Shown: positions 25,479 through 33,608 of the stretch, piece by piece
How the letters are laid out: every line of letters starts with the position of its first letter
How positions within the stretch are numbered: position 1 is the stretch's first letter
Assembly: GCA_002733575.1 (NCBI GenBank)
Contig: NVWB01000166.1
Location: 1 to 42,792 of the forward strand
Source: Blastopirellula sp.
Lineage (GTDB): Bacteria; Planctomycetota; Planctomycetia; Pirellulales; Pirellulaceae
Length of the DNA stretch: 42,792 nucleotides
Direction of reading: 5' to 3'
Position numbers and translations under genes: made by a program
Notes under the pieces: model-generated
The model's input: the letters and a program-made list of their open reading frames with translations, nothing else
The model's database searches: none
What the model was told of the DNA's origin: nothing

Positions 25479-27008
25479 ATGGTTTCATTGCTCACTAAGT
25501 CTTTGTTTTCTCTTTCCAGCTTCCTACTGCTTGGCTCTTTCGTGCAAGTAGTTGAAGCTGCTGAGGAACCGAACATTGTGTTTATTCTTTCTGACGACAT
25601 GGGTTGGAATCAGCCAGGGTTCAATGGCGGCAATGCCAAGTTGACGCCGAACATTGATCAACTGGCGAGCGAGAGTTTGAGCTTGACGCAGTTTTATACG
25701 CACTCGGTTTGTGCTCCAACACGCGGGGCATTTTTGACGGGCCGTTATTCCTTTCGGAACTGGATGGACTGGCGGAGTGAAGACTTTGGCAAACCCAGTT
25801 ATTTAAAGAAGCTAGGGCTCACTTTGGCACATACCGAAGATGGAACGCCGACGCGAAGAATTCATGCACTCGATACCAACGAGCGCACGATTGCCGAAGC
25901 GTTAAAAGAAGCTGGCTACAACACGGCCATCACCGGCAAATGGCATTGTGGCGAATGGCTCGATGAACACTTGCCCATGGCACAAGGATTCATGCACCAA
26001 TACGGGCACTATGCATGGGGAATTAACTACAACACAAAAACGATTGAACACAACGCACCAGCAAGATTTGCGGTGTACGATTGGCACCGCAATCAAAAAC
26101 CGCTGCAAGAAGCAGGGTACTCGACCGATTTAATTGCTGCCGAAGCAGCGCGTGTGATTGGAGCACAATCGAAGGACAAGCCGTTCTTTCTGTATGTAGC
26201 TTTCAACGCCGTACATGGCCCGCTGAATGTACCGGCCCGGTATGAAGACAAATACGAAGCCCGCGACGCGATGCTCAAAGGATTAGACGATGGGGTTGGC
26301 ACAATTCTCAAGGCACTCGATCAGCAGGGATTTTCCAAAAACACACTGGTGGTTTTCACCAACGACAATGGACCTGTGCTGGAAGAAATGAGCAAACCGT
26401 ATCGTGGCACAAAGAACACCACGTTTGAAGGTGGCGTGCGGATGCCGTGTTTGGTTCGTTGGCCTGGTCACACGAAACCGAAAACCACGAACGATGGCAT
26501 GATGTTTGTGGCCGATTGGTTTTCAACCTTTATCACATTGGCAGACGGCAACCACGAACAGGAACTGCCTGTTGATGGGCTGGATATGACCCAGATGTTA
26601 TTCGCTGGCAAGAAGAGCCCGCGGAAAGAGATCATTTTTGAAGTCGAAGGTTCGGTACGTCTGCCGACGATTCGCCGTGGCGATTACAAACTGATGGGCC
26701 AGATGTTGTTCAACATTAAAGACGATCCTTATGAAACGACCGACATTGCCGAGCAACATCCAAAAATTGTGAAGCGATTAGCGGCCCGGCTGAAACAAGC
26801 GGCCAGCGAACGCCCACCACTAGGAGACAAGCCGCTGTTGATGGAAATCCCACTGCCGTACATCTATGGTCAAACAGAAAACGCCGATGTGCCCCCGTGG
26901 CTAAAAGCAACGCTCGATAAAATCCGCGCCGCACAACCGCAAGAGTGGGCACCCGGTAAAACTCCTTGGCCACAGGCTCCGATCGGGGCCAACGCGGCGA
27001 AGCAGTAG
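25479..27008 (+). CDS. Secreted sulfatase
   Basis: The 509-residue protein has a signal peptide (LLTKSLFSLSSFLLLGSFVQVVEA) and then NIVFILSDDMGWNQPGF, with the Asp39-Asp40 metal ligands. The formylglycine site is canonical: C78-A-P-T-R-G-A-F-L-T-G. Later landmarks are AITGKWHCGEW, YVAFNAVHGPLNVP, VVFTNDNGPV and TTFEGGVRMPCLVRWPG, and the C-terminal subdomain with YKLMGQMLFNIKDDPYETTD. These are type I sulfatases that need Cys-to-formylglycine maturation; the maturase is not in the window. A sulfated glycan substrate is likely but unidentified. Confidence 0.95.
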   Translation: MVSLLTKSLFSLSSFLLLGSFVQVVEAAEEPNIVFILSDDMGWNQPGFNGGNAKLTPNIDQLASESLSLTQFYTHSVCAPTRGAFLTGRYSFRNWMDWRSEDFGKPSYLKKLGLTLAHTEDGTPTRRIHALDTNERTIAEALKEAGYNTAITGKWHCGEWLDEHLPMAQGFMHQYGHYAWGINYNTKTIEHNAPARFAVYDWHRNQKPLQEAGYSTDLIAAEAARVIGAQSKDKPFFLYVAFNAVHGPLNVPARYEDKYEARDAMLKGLDDGVGTILKALDQQGFSKNTLVVFTNDNGPVLEEMSKPYRGTKNTTFEGGVRMPCLVRWPGHTKPKTTNDGMMFVADWFSTFITLADGNHEQELPVDGLDMTQMLFAGKKSPRKEIIFEVEGSVRLPTIRRGDYKLMGQMLFNIKDDPYETTDIAEQHPKIVKRLAARLKQAASERPPLGDKPLLMEIPLPYIYGQTENADVPPWLKATLDKIRAAQPQEWAPGKTPWPQAPIGANAAKQ

Positions 27009-27032
27009 CGATTACAAACATGCAAACCGTGA

Positions 27033-27120
27033 GTAGGGTCCGCTATTGTGGACCAGGGAATGGCGAGTTGTTTACGATCAAGTTTCCTCACACATCTAGG
27101 TACGCAATAGCGTACCCTGC
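27033..27120. repeat. Inverted pair of REP-like palindromes
   Basis: Two short hairpins lie downstream of the sulfatase stop. The first is GGTCCGC-TATT-GTGGACC (27037-27054, one G-T pair). The second is GGTACGC-AATA-GCGTACC (27099-27116, perfect). Read on the minus strand the second becomes GCAGGGTACGCTATTGCGTACC, closely matching the first on the plus strand, GTAGGGTCCGCTATTGTGGACC. They are therefore two related units in opposite orientation, as in REP/BIME elements. They are too GC-poor in the following bases to be terminators. Confidence 0.6.
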
Positions 27121-27207
27121 TTCCCTATTCGGCAAGAACGATCGTCTATAGAATATGTTCTTTCTCGGAAGACACTATTGTCGTAATCAACGAACTTGGA
27201 ATACATC

Positions 27208-27636
27208 ATGCTTAAACGTCTCCTCTCGCTGTTTGGTTCAGGAAAGTCAACTGAAACGCCTGTCACGCTCGATGCGTTGCAAGGTAAGTGGCGGATGTTT
27301 TCGGTAGGCAAGAATGGCAATTTCGCGCCTCCTGGCGTGGCCTACAAGGCAAAGATTTATATGGTCATCAAGGGGAACGCTTATCAAACCATTACCGATG
27401 GAACACCAGGGGATCAAGGCAAGATTCAACTAGACGAATCGGCGAAACCTGTTCACTTCGATCAACACATTACCAAAGGCGAGAGTGCCGGAGATATTCA
27501 TCTTGGCATCGTCCGAATTTGTGATGGCGTTCTAGAGAATTGCCAGGGTGATGCGGGGAATCCTAGACCTAAAAATTTCGATAAGCAACGAAATGACAAT
27601 GCAAGTCTGGCTTCGTTTAAACGGGTTGGAGATTAG
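27208..27636 (+). CDS. TIGR03067-like small protein
   Basis: The ATG at 27208 (MLKRLLSLFGSGKSTET) is preferred to a TTG four codons before and gives 142 residues. The pattern LDALQGKWRMFSVGKNGNF, VIKGNAYQTITDGTPGDQGK, IQLDESAKPVHFDQHI, GIVRICDGVLENC and the terminal LASFKRVGD follows the planctomycete TIGR03067 domain ('L-x-G-x-W' start, 'D-x-x-K-P-x-x-x-D' middle, 'L-x-x-C-x' and 'F-K-R' end), a lipocalin-like beta-barrel of unknown function. There is no signal peptide, which is unusual for the family. It sits between sulfatases without evident coupling. Confidence 0.7.
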   Translation: MLKRLLSLFGSGKSTETPVTLDALQGKWRMFSVGKNGNFAPPGVAYKAKIYMVIKGNAYQTITDGTPGDQGKIQLDESAKPVHFDQHITKGESAGDIHLGIVRICDGVLENCQGDAGNPRPKNFDKQRNDNASLASFKRVGD

Positions 27637-27662
27637 TAGAGGGGATTGAAAGTATTGCCAAA

Positions 27663-27968
27663 CTACGACTTGCGTTTTTTGTCTTGATCAGTTTGCTCTC
27701 TAGCTTCCTCTTCTTTTAGATATGCTTCATATTCCTCTTTAAACAGGATGTTAAATCCTTCACTCCCCTTACCCTCACGAACTGCTTGTCTGACATCCTT
27801 GAAACTATCATCGAGTCGCTCCTGACGTTCCTTTTCTTTATTGTGATTCTCAATAGCGACTGGGATAATTACCGCCACCGCTCCAGTTATAAAGTACATG
27901 AGAATCGTAAAGCCTATACCAGTTCCACTTGTTTCTTTCTCGGTCGATTTTTCTTCATTGTTATTCAT
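27663..27968 (-). CDS. Small single-TM protein with charged C-terminal helix
   Basis: The ATG at 27968 (MNNNEEKSTEKETSG) gives 101 residues; the frame extends six codons further up. One TM segment (IGFTILMYFITGAVAVIIPVAI) precedes a highly charged, probably helical or coiled-coil tail (HNKEKERQERLDDSFKDVRQ, then KEEYEAYLKEEEAREQTDQD). No family is recognised. It is on the opposite strand to the flanking sulfatases, and AT-richer than they are. Confidence 0.55.
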   Translation of the reverse strand: MNNNEEKSTEKETSGTGIGFTILMYFITGAVAVIIPVAIENHNKEKERQERLDDSFKDVRQAVREGKGSEGFNILFKEEYEAYLKEEEAREQTDQDKKRKS

Positions 27969-28104
27969 AAACAACATTCTACACATCTAAGAAGGTAATT
28001 CCATCAGCAATTCAACCAATTCTAGCAATCCACGCCCCAGTAAGTTACCATAGAAGCACAGCTTGTTCCCCTCTCGTTTCTTTCCTTGTCTGTATTGGTT
28101 TGTC

Positions 28105-29547
28105 ATGAAGATTTTCTCGCCGGTTGGTTTGTTGTTTTGTTTTGGTGTTGCTGCGATATTGGGGCTGAGTGGTTCGGTTGCTTCGGCTGCTGAGAAGGCA
28201 CCTAACATCATTTTGATTTTCGCCGATGACCAGGGCTATCAAGATATTGGTTGCTTTGGGTCGCCGCTGATCAAAACGCCGAACTTAGACAAGATGGCCG
28301 ATGAGGGGATGAAGTTTACAGACTTCCACGTAGGGTCACCGGTTTGCTCGGCATCTCGTGCGGCGCTATTGACTGGTTCTTATTGTGCCAGAGTGGGCGT
28401 GACCGGTGTGTTGTTCCCACGGAATCGCAATGGGCTGAATCCTGATGAGATCACGATTGCCGATCTGATGAAATCCAAAGGCTACGCCACGGCCTGTATC
28501 GGGAAGTGGCACTTGGGGCATCACGCCAAGTTCTTGCCGACCAACAATGGATTTGATTCGTACTTCGGAATTCCTTACAGCAACGACATGACCATTGACC
28601 CAACGGCTCCGTTTGCCAAAGACGCTGTACTGCGAGAAGGTATGACTGTCGAAAAAGTTCGTGCTGAGAAACCCAAGAAGAATTGGGTTCCATTGATGCG
28701 AAACGAAGAAGTGATCGAGTACCCTTGCGATCAAACCCAGTTGACCAAGCGTTACACCGAGGAAGCGATCAAGTTTATCACCGAAAATAAAGAAGGTCCA
28801 TTCTTCTTGTACTTGCCACACACGATGCCCCATATTCCGCTGTTCGTTTCTGACAAATTCGTCGGCCATAACAAAGAGCGTGGACTATATGGCGATGTGA
28901 TCGAAGAGATGGACTGGTCGGTCGGGCAAGTGCTGAAGACCTTGAAGAAACTGAAGCTAGAAGAAAACACGTTGGTCGTTTACACTTCCGACAATGGCCC
29001 TTGGCTCAGCAAAGGCGAAAACGGCGGTTCGGCCTTGCCACTGCGAGACGGTAAATTCACCACGTACGAAGGCGGCATGCGTGTGCCTTGTATCATGCGT
29101 TGGAAGGGCCAAATTCCTTCAGGAACCGAGTGCAAAGAAATTGCCGCTACGATTGACTTGCTGCCGACCTTCTCGCACTTCGCCGGTGCAACTGTGCCAA
29201 CGGATCGCGTGATTGATGGGAAGAACATCAGCGATTTGATGCTTGGTAAAACCGGTGCCAAGAGCCCTCATGAGATCTTGTTTCATCGAGACGCGGCCGC
29301 TCGTAAAGGCAATTGGAAGTTGATGCTCAAAGGTCGCAGCACTGTCAAAGGGCAACCGGCAGGTCCGTTCCCGGCGTTGTATGATCTTTCGACCGATCTA
29401 TCCGAAACGAAAAACTTGGCCGAGCAGCACCCTGAGATCGTGAAAGAGTTGTCCGCAGCCATCGCCGCACATAATGCCGAGATCAAAGCCAACAGTCGAC
29501 CGGCTGGTCAACTGGACCCACTTCCAAAGAAAACCGGGAAGAAGTAA
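28105..29547 (+). CDS. Secreted sulfatase
   Basis: The ATG at 28105 starts a typical signal peptide (MKIFSPVGLLFCFGVAAILG..VASAAEKAP), giving 480 residues; the frame extends 14 codons upstream. It has NIILIFADDQGYQDIGCFG with Asp41-Asp42, the formylglycine site C81-S-A-S-R-A-A-L-L-T-G (C-x-A-x-R type), CIGKWHLGH, YLPHTMPHIPLFV, VVYTSDNGPWLSKGENGGSA and TTYEGGMRVPCIMRWKG, then a C-terminal ALYDLSTDLSETKNLAEQHP. The pattern is the arylsulfatase A-like S1 type common in planctomycetes. Confidence 0.95.
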   Translation: MKIFSPVGLLFCFGVAAILGLSGSVASAAEKAPNIILIFADDQGYQDIGCFGSPLIKTPNLDKMADEGMKFTDFHVGSPVCSASRAALLTGSYCARVGVTGVLFPRNRNGLNPDEITIADLMKSKGYATACIGKWHLGHHAKFLPTNNGFDSYFGIPYSNDMTIDPTAPFAKDAVLREGMTVEKVRAEKPKKNWVPLMRNEEVIEYPCDQTQLTKRYTEEAIKFITENKEGPFFLYLPHTMPHIPLFVSDKFVGHNKERGLYGDVIEEMDWSVGQVLKTLKKLKLEENTLVVYTSDNGPWLSKGENGGSALPLRDGKFTTYEGGMRVPCIMRWKGQIPSGTECKEIAATIDLLPTFSHFAGATVPTDRVIDGKNISDLMLGKTGAKSPHEILFHRDAAARKGNWKLMLKGRSTVKGQPAGPFPALYDLSTDLSETKNLAEQHPEIVKELSAAIAAHNAEIKANSRPAGQLDPLPKKTGKK

Positions 29548-29690
29548 TCAGTTTGATCATATAATTCGTGGAATTGATCGATCAATTCTCAAAAAATCTA
29601 CCAAACCTTGGTTGCGCTCGACTACGGCGTAACAAGGAAGGTAGAATAGATTCATCAATACAACCTACCATTTCTCTGGAGACTCACCTC

Positions 29691-31127
29691 ATGCGTTACG
29701 CTTGTTTACTTCTCACCCTGATCGTGGCCTTTACGGCACTGGGCAATGTGGCCCAAGCGGCGGATAAAAAGCAGCCGAACATTCTGTTTATCTTCGCCGA
29801 TGATCAATGCTACGAAACGATTGGTGCTTTTGGTCATACCGAGATCCAAACGCCCAACTTGGATACACTGGTTCGTGATGGACTGACCTTCACGCATACC
29901 TACAACCAAGGTTCTTGGAGCGGAGCCGTTTGTGTTGCCAGCCGCACGATGCTTAACACCGGGCGTTTCATCTGGCACGCCAACCGTGTTTATAAAGACA
30001 CCGAAAAAGAACGTGAACAAGGTCGCTTCTGGTCTGAGATTATGAAGAATGCCGGTTACGATACTTACTTCACCGGTAAATGGCATGTACGGGCCGATGC
30101 AACCAAGGCGTTTGATTATACCGCACATGTGCGTGGTGGAATGCCGAAGCAAACCAAAGAAGGCTACAACCGGCCTCATGAAGACAAGCCTGATGTGTGG
30201 AGCCCTTACGACCGCAAGTTTGGCGGCTTCTGGGAAGGTGGCAAACATTGGAGCGAAGTGGTTGGCGACGATGCGGTTGGCTTTTTGAAAGACGCGGCCA
30301 AACGTGAAAATCCTTTCTTCATGTACATCGCGTTCAACGCACCGCATGATCCGCGACAGTCTCCGAAGAAATTTGTCGACATGTATCCGCTGGATAGAAT
30401 CAGCATGCCGCTCAACTTTCAACCCACTTACCCGAACAACGCTTTGATTGGTTGTAGCCCTAAACTACGCGATGAAAACTTGGCCCCGTACCCACGTACT
30501 GAGTATTCGGTGAAAGTGAATCGCCAAGAATATTACGCGATCATCACGCACATGGATGTACAAATTGGCCGCATTTTAGAAACGCTAAAAAGCACCGATC
30601 AAGCGAAAGACACCTATGTCTTCTTCAGTGCCGATCATGGGCTGGCCGTTGGGCATCATGGCCTGATGGGCAAGCAAAACATGCACGAGCATAGCGTGCG
30701 AGTTCCGATGATGGTCGTTGGCCCGAATGTGCCTGCCGGCGAAATCAACTCGACCCAAGTTTACTTGCAAGACATCATGGCCACCACACTAGATTTGGCC
30801 GGAGTCGACAAACCTGGCCACGTTGATTTCAACAGCTTGATGCCGCTCGTGCGTGGCGAAAAAGTGGTGCCTTACGATGCCATCTACGGTGGTTATCTGA
30901 CAGTGCAACGAGCGGTGACTTTCGGAGATTACAAAATGATCTTGTATCCCAAAGTGCCTGAAGTTCTGCTGTACAACTTGAAAAAAGACCCACACGAAAT
31001 GCACAACTTGTACTCTCAGGCAAAGCATAAAAAGACGGCCAAAAAGTTGTTTGCCAAGTTCTTAGAACTACAAACACAAATGGGCGACGAGTTAGATTTA
31101 AAGACTCCTTTCCCAGAATTGCAGTAG
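29691..31127 (+). CDS. Secreted sulfatase (choline-sulfatase-like subgroup)
   Basis: The ATG at 29691 starts a signal peptide (MRYACLLLTLIVAFTALGNVAQA), giving 478 residues; the open frame upstream is not signal-like. Landmarks are NILFIFADDQCYETIGAFG, the formylglycine site C81-V-A-S-R-T-M-L-N-T-G, YFTGKWHV, YIAFNAPHDPRQSPKKFVDM, VFFSADHGLAVGHHGLMGKQ and MHEHSVRVPMMVVGP. The ADHG-LxxGxHGLMGKQNxxEHSxRVP stretch is characteristic of the subgroup that includes choline and heparan-type sulfatases. It follows the previous sulfatase by about 140 bases and is closed by its own terminator. Confidence 0.95.
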   Translation: MRYACLLLTLIVAFTALGNVAQAADKKQPNILFIFADDQCYETIGAFGHTEIQTPNLDTLVRDGLTFTHTYNQGSWSGAVCVASRTMLNTGRFIWHANRVYKDTEKEREQGRFWSEIMKNAGYDTYFTGKWHVRADATKAFDYTAHVRGGMPKQTKEGYNRPHEDKPDVWSPYDRKFGGFWEGGKHWSEVVGDDAVGFLKDAAKRENPFFMYIAFNAPHDPRQSPKKFVDMYPLDRISMPLNFQPTYPNNALIGCSPKLRDENLAPYPRTEYSVKVNRQEYYAIITHMDVQIGRILETLKSTDQAKDTYVFFSADHGLAVGHHGLMGKQNMHEHSVRVPMMVVGPNVPAGEINSTQVYLQDIMATTLDLAGVDKPGHVDFNSLMPLVRGEKVVPYDAIYGGYLTVQRAVTFGDYKMILYPKVPEVLLYNLKKDPHEMHNLYSQAKHKKTAKKLFAKFLELQTQMGDELDLKTPFPELQ

Positions 31128-31157
31128 TTTGGTATTGCATGACAAGTTACAACTGAT

Positions 31158-31190
31158 ACAAGGCGACCCATTCGGTCGCCTTGTTTTTTG
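31158..31190 (+). terminator. Rho-independent terminator after the third clustered sulfatase
   Basis: An 11-base perfect stem ACAAGGCGACC / GGTCGCCTTGT with a 5-base loop is followed by a T-tract, about 30 bases after the sulfatase stop. Confidence 0.92.
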
Positions 31191-31213
31191 GGATGATGTG
31201 AGTTGAGAGTTGT

Positions 31214-31759
31214 ATGAGTGAGCCGGTTGACAATCCGTTAGCTAGCCCGCTAGGGGCAAGCCTTGAGGTAAATGACCGTGATGGTCCTGCCCTTGGGGTC
31301 TTATTTGCTACAATCCTTGGTGCCATGGTTTAAGGTGCATTGTTATTTGCAGCAGCTCTAGGATTTACATCTGCTTGCTTTGCTTTTTTGATTCCGTTTT
31401 TATACAACTTACCAATGCCACCTGAAATCCTGCTCGCTGTTTTAATAGGGTTTTTTGTTGGTGTTGTATACGGAACGATAGGCGGACTTGTGAGTGGTGG
31501 ATTGCATGGGCTAGTTTGGGTTCTAGTACGACATCAGCAGAGCCCATTTCGTTTCATGCTTGTCTCGGGAATTGTCTTTTCCATTCTAATACTAGGAGTC
31601 CCTCAGGTTGCTCTTTTATTCTATTTCAATATGTTTGATGAAGGCATCATTCATCTGCCGTTTTTTAGTATGCAATTACTTGGAATATCATTCGCTGCAT
31701 GGCGATTAAACCTTCGCATCTACAAATACTTGATGACAAAACAATTGATAGAAGAATGA
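31214..31759 (+). pseudogene. Tandem NPFxSP membrane paralog 1, interrupted by an in-frame TAA
   Basis: From the ATG at 31214 the frame reads MSEPVDNPLASPLGAS and continues to LGAMV, then meets TAA at 31331-31333 (codon 40), and resumes in the same frame as GALLFAAALGFTSAC through four TM segments to the stop at 31757-31759. Without the TAA it would be a 181-residue protein equal in design to the next three genes: N-terminal DNPxASPLG tag, TM segments, GLVSGGLHGLVW and RLNLRIYKYL near the end. At the stop position paralog 2 has Ser and paralog 3 has Leu; TCA and TTA are each one base from TAA. The rest of the frame is intact, so the change is recent, a sequence error, or read through. Confidence 0.75.
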
Positions 31760-32301
31760 CCGATCAACCCGACAATCCGTATACCAGTCCACTGGGCCTC
31801 AGTGCAGAAGAAAGTCCCAGGGTTCGTTTGCAGAATCAACAGTATCTAAACCCCATTTCCAAGGGAACGGTAGGTACGGTCTTCTTTGGAATGGTGTCAG
31901 GTGCATTTGCGAATGCACTCATGATGGTGCTGACGGCTCCCGCTCTATTATTTCTCCTGATCCTTATGGAAAACTCTAGTGAGCCAGATGAGTTCTTGTT
32001 TGTTGTTATCATCCTGTTTGCTATCTATGGAATTATCGTTGGGACAGTCAGTGGTGCGATACATGGAATGGCTTGGCAAGTAATTCAAGATCGCCCCAAT
32101 CAGTTTGTCCCTATGGTAGCATTAGGAACTGCTTTGTCGATATTATCAATAGAAGGGCCTCAAGTTTTTATGCTAATAGAGAATCAGGATTTAGTAACAT
32201 TTCTCTGGTTTGGAGCGCAGAGTATTGGAATCTTCGTTGCCGTTTTGTTATTGAATATGAACCTTCGCAAATATGTCTCCTCACGTAATAAATTCAACTA
32301 A
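31756..32301 (+). CDS. Tandem NPFxSP four-TM membrane paralog 2
   Basis: I chose the ATG at 31756 because the paralogs start with the same MTDQPDNPYTSPLG tag; it overlaps the previous stop by four bases (ATGA). The 181-residue protein has a soluble N-terminal 35 residues, then four TM segments: MVSGAFANALMMVLTAPALL, FVVIILFAIYGIIVGTVSGA, FVPMVALGTALSILSIEGPQ and LWFGAQSIGIFVAVLLL. The shared signatures are GTVSGAIHGMAW and QSIGIFVAVLLLNMNLRKYV. Unknown function; the family is not one I can name. Confidence 0.8.
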   Translation: MTDQPDNPYTSPLGLSAEESPRVRLQNQQYLNPISKGTVGTVFFGMVSGAFANALMMVLTAPALLFLLILMENSSEPDEFLFVVIILFAIYGIIVGTVSGAIHGMAWQVIQDRPNQFVPMVALGTALSILSIEGPQVFMLIENQDLVTFLWFGAQSIGIFVAVLLLNMNLRKYVSSRNKFN

Positions 32302-32841
32302 ATGACCGACCAACCCGACAATCCGTTCGCCAGTCCGTTGGGGGCAAGCGAAGGGGAGGCTCGCCCAACCTCTTCGCGGAGGCAGAGTACTATCAGTCCT
32401 GTTTCAAGGGGAATGGTAGGCTCGATTTTTATCGGCATGTTCTTAGGTGCAATCTTCTTTGCAATTGCTTTGGGTTTTACGACAGGCGTATTTCTGTTTT
32501 TCGTGGCAATAACTGAAGACCCCTATGTCTATCCCAATGGCATCGAATTTATGTTAGGAGGTGCTATCACGGCAGCTTTCTACGGATTCCTTGTTGGAAT
32601 GATATGCGGTGGTCTTCACGGGATTGCCTGGTATATAGTTCGCCACCAACTCAATTTCTTTGTCCCTATAGTACTTTTGGGATGCGTTATATCAGTCGTT
32701 ATTGTTGAGGCTCCACAAGCTCTCTTGTTGAATTGGGACCAATCGCTTGCTGTATTTATTTGGTTTGGAATTCAGAGCATCGGAATTTTCATCGCCGTCT
32801 ATCTATTAAATACGACTATTCGCAATTATTTGCAATCATAG
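32302..32841 (+). CDS. Tandem NPFxSP four-TM membrane paralog 3
   Basis: This 179-residue protein starts immediately after the stop of paralog 2 with no spacing. It reads MTDQPDNPFASPLGASEGEA, a Ser/Arg-rich linker, SPVSRGMVGSIFIGMFLGAI, TM segments around 45-75, 85-115, 120-145 and 150-175, the signature GMICGGLHGIAWYIVRH and the end IQSIGIFIAVYLLNTTIRNY. The conserved G-x-x-[SC]-G-[AG]-[IL]-H-G-[MIL]-x-W motif contains the only conserved histidine, in a membrane-edge position (inference). Function unknown. Confidence 0.8.
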   Translation: MTDQPDNPFASPLGASEGEARPTSSRRQSTISPVSRGMVGSIFIGMFLGAIFFAIALGFTTGVFLFFVAITEDPYVYPNGIEFMLGGAITAAFYGFLVGMICGGLHGIAWYIVRHQLNFFVPIVLLGCVISVVIVEAPQALLLNWDQSLAVFIWFGIQSIGIFIAVYLLNTTIRNYLQS

Positions 32842-32853
32842 TAAGCTAGGTAT

Positions 32854-33435
32854 ATGACCGATCAACCCGAAAATCCGTTTGCCAGTCCTGCCGCCGAGAG
32901 TGAGGACGAATATCAGTCTGAACTGAGCGGGGGCGTGAGCCTGGGCCGTTGGGTGATGCTGAGCACAATTAGTGGGGCGTTGTTGTTTGGCACGTATAGT
33001 TTTTTATCGACTGCAATTATTCTCGCGGTGCTATATGCCATCGGGATATTTATGGGGCAGGCTAATGTCGCAGATCTTTCATCCATGATTCCTATTTTGG
33101 CAGGCTATTTACTTGCAGCCACACTTTACGCAATGGTCGGTGGTCTTGTGACCGGGTTCGTGCATGGGCTGATTTGGTATTGGCAAAGAGATCGAATGAA
33201 GCACATTGGGCCGATGGTGATCGCTGGCTCTCTCTTCGCAATCGCTCTACTCTGCGGACCTCTAATTATAGCTGCCATGCTCGGTTGGGTTTTTATGGGA
33301 TTTGCCTCATTGATCACAATGCTCGTCTGGTCTATCGGTATTTGCATTGCAGTGTGGCGGTTGAATCTAAATATCCGCAAATATTTGTTGTCGAAAGTGG
33401 CAGTCGAAGAATCGCATGTCGACGTAAGTAACTGA
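32854..33435 (+). CDS. Tandem NPFxSP four-TM membrane paralog 4
   Basis: The most divergent of the four (193 residues) starts 12 bases after paralog 3. It keeps MTDQPENPFASPAAESEDE at the start, GGLVTGFVHGLIWYWQRDR in the middle and VWSIGICIAVWRLNLNIRKY at the end, and adds an acidic C-terminal tail (VEESHVDVSN). Its TM segments lie at about 33-60, 75-105, 118-140 and 150-172. It closes the operon-like array; proA with its own promoter follows after 170 bases. Confidence 0.8.
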   Translation: MTDQPENPFASPAAESEDEYQSELSGGVSLGRWVMLSTISGALLFGTYSFLSTAIILAVLYAIGIFMGQANVADLSSMIPILAGYLLAATLYAMVGGLVTGFVHGLIWYWQRDRMKHIGPMVIAGSLFAIALLCGPLIIAAMLGWVFMGFASLITMLVWSIGICIAVWRLNLNIRKYLLSKVAVEESHVDVSN

Positions 33436-33486
33436 TATTACACTGTTTACGGCGAACAATCGAATCCTCAACCGAACCCTTTCGCA

Positions 33487-33515
33487 TTGACTTGCATCTA
33501 ATATCTAAGGATACT
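33487..33515 (+). promoter_or_regulatory. Putative sigma-70-type promoter of proA
   Basis: TTGACT at 33487-33492, 17-base spacer, GATACT at 33510-33515. It leaves a leader of about 85 bases before the proA ATG at 33609. Confidence 0.6.
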
Positions 33516-33608
33516 CTGGGTGTGTCTGTCTCGACTTGTTGGGCCAGATGTCTGTAAATCACTTAGCTACAACAACTTAGACCCTTTCACAGCAGCAGAA
33601 TAATTACC

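Noticed and set aside
29706..30422. 238-codon minus-strand frame inside a sulfatase gene
   Set aside because: It is a shadow frame of a well-supported sulfatase; no domain is visible.
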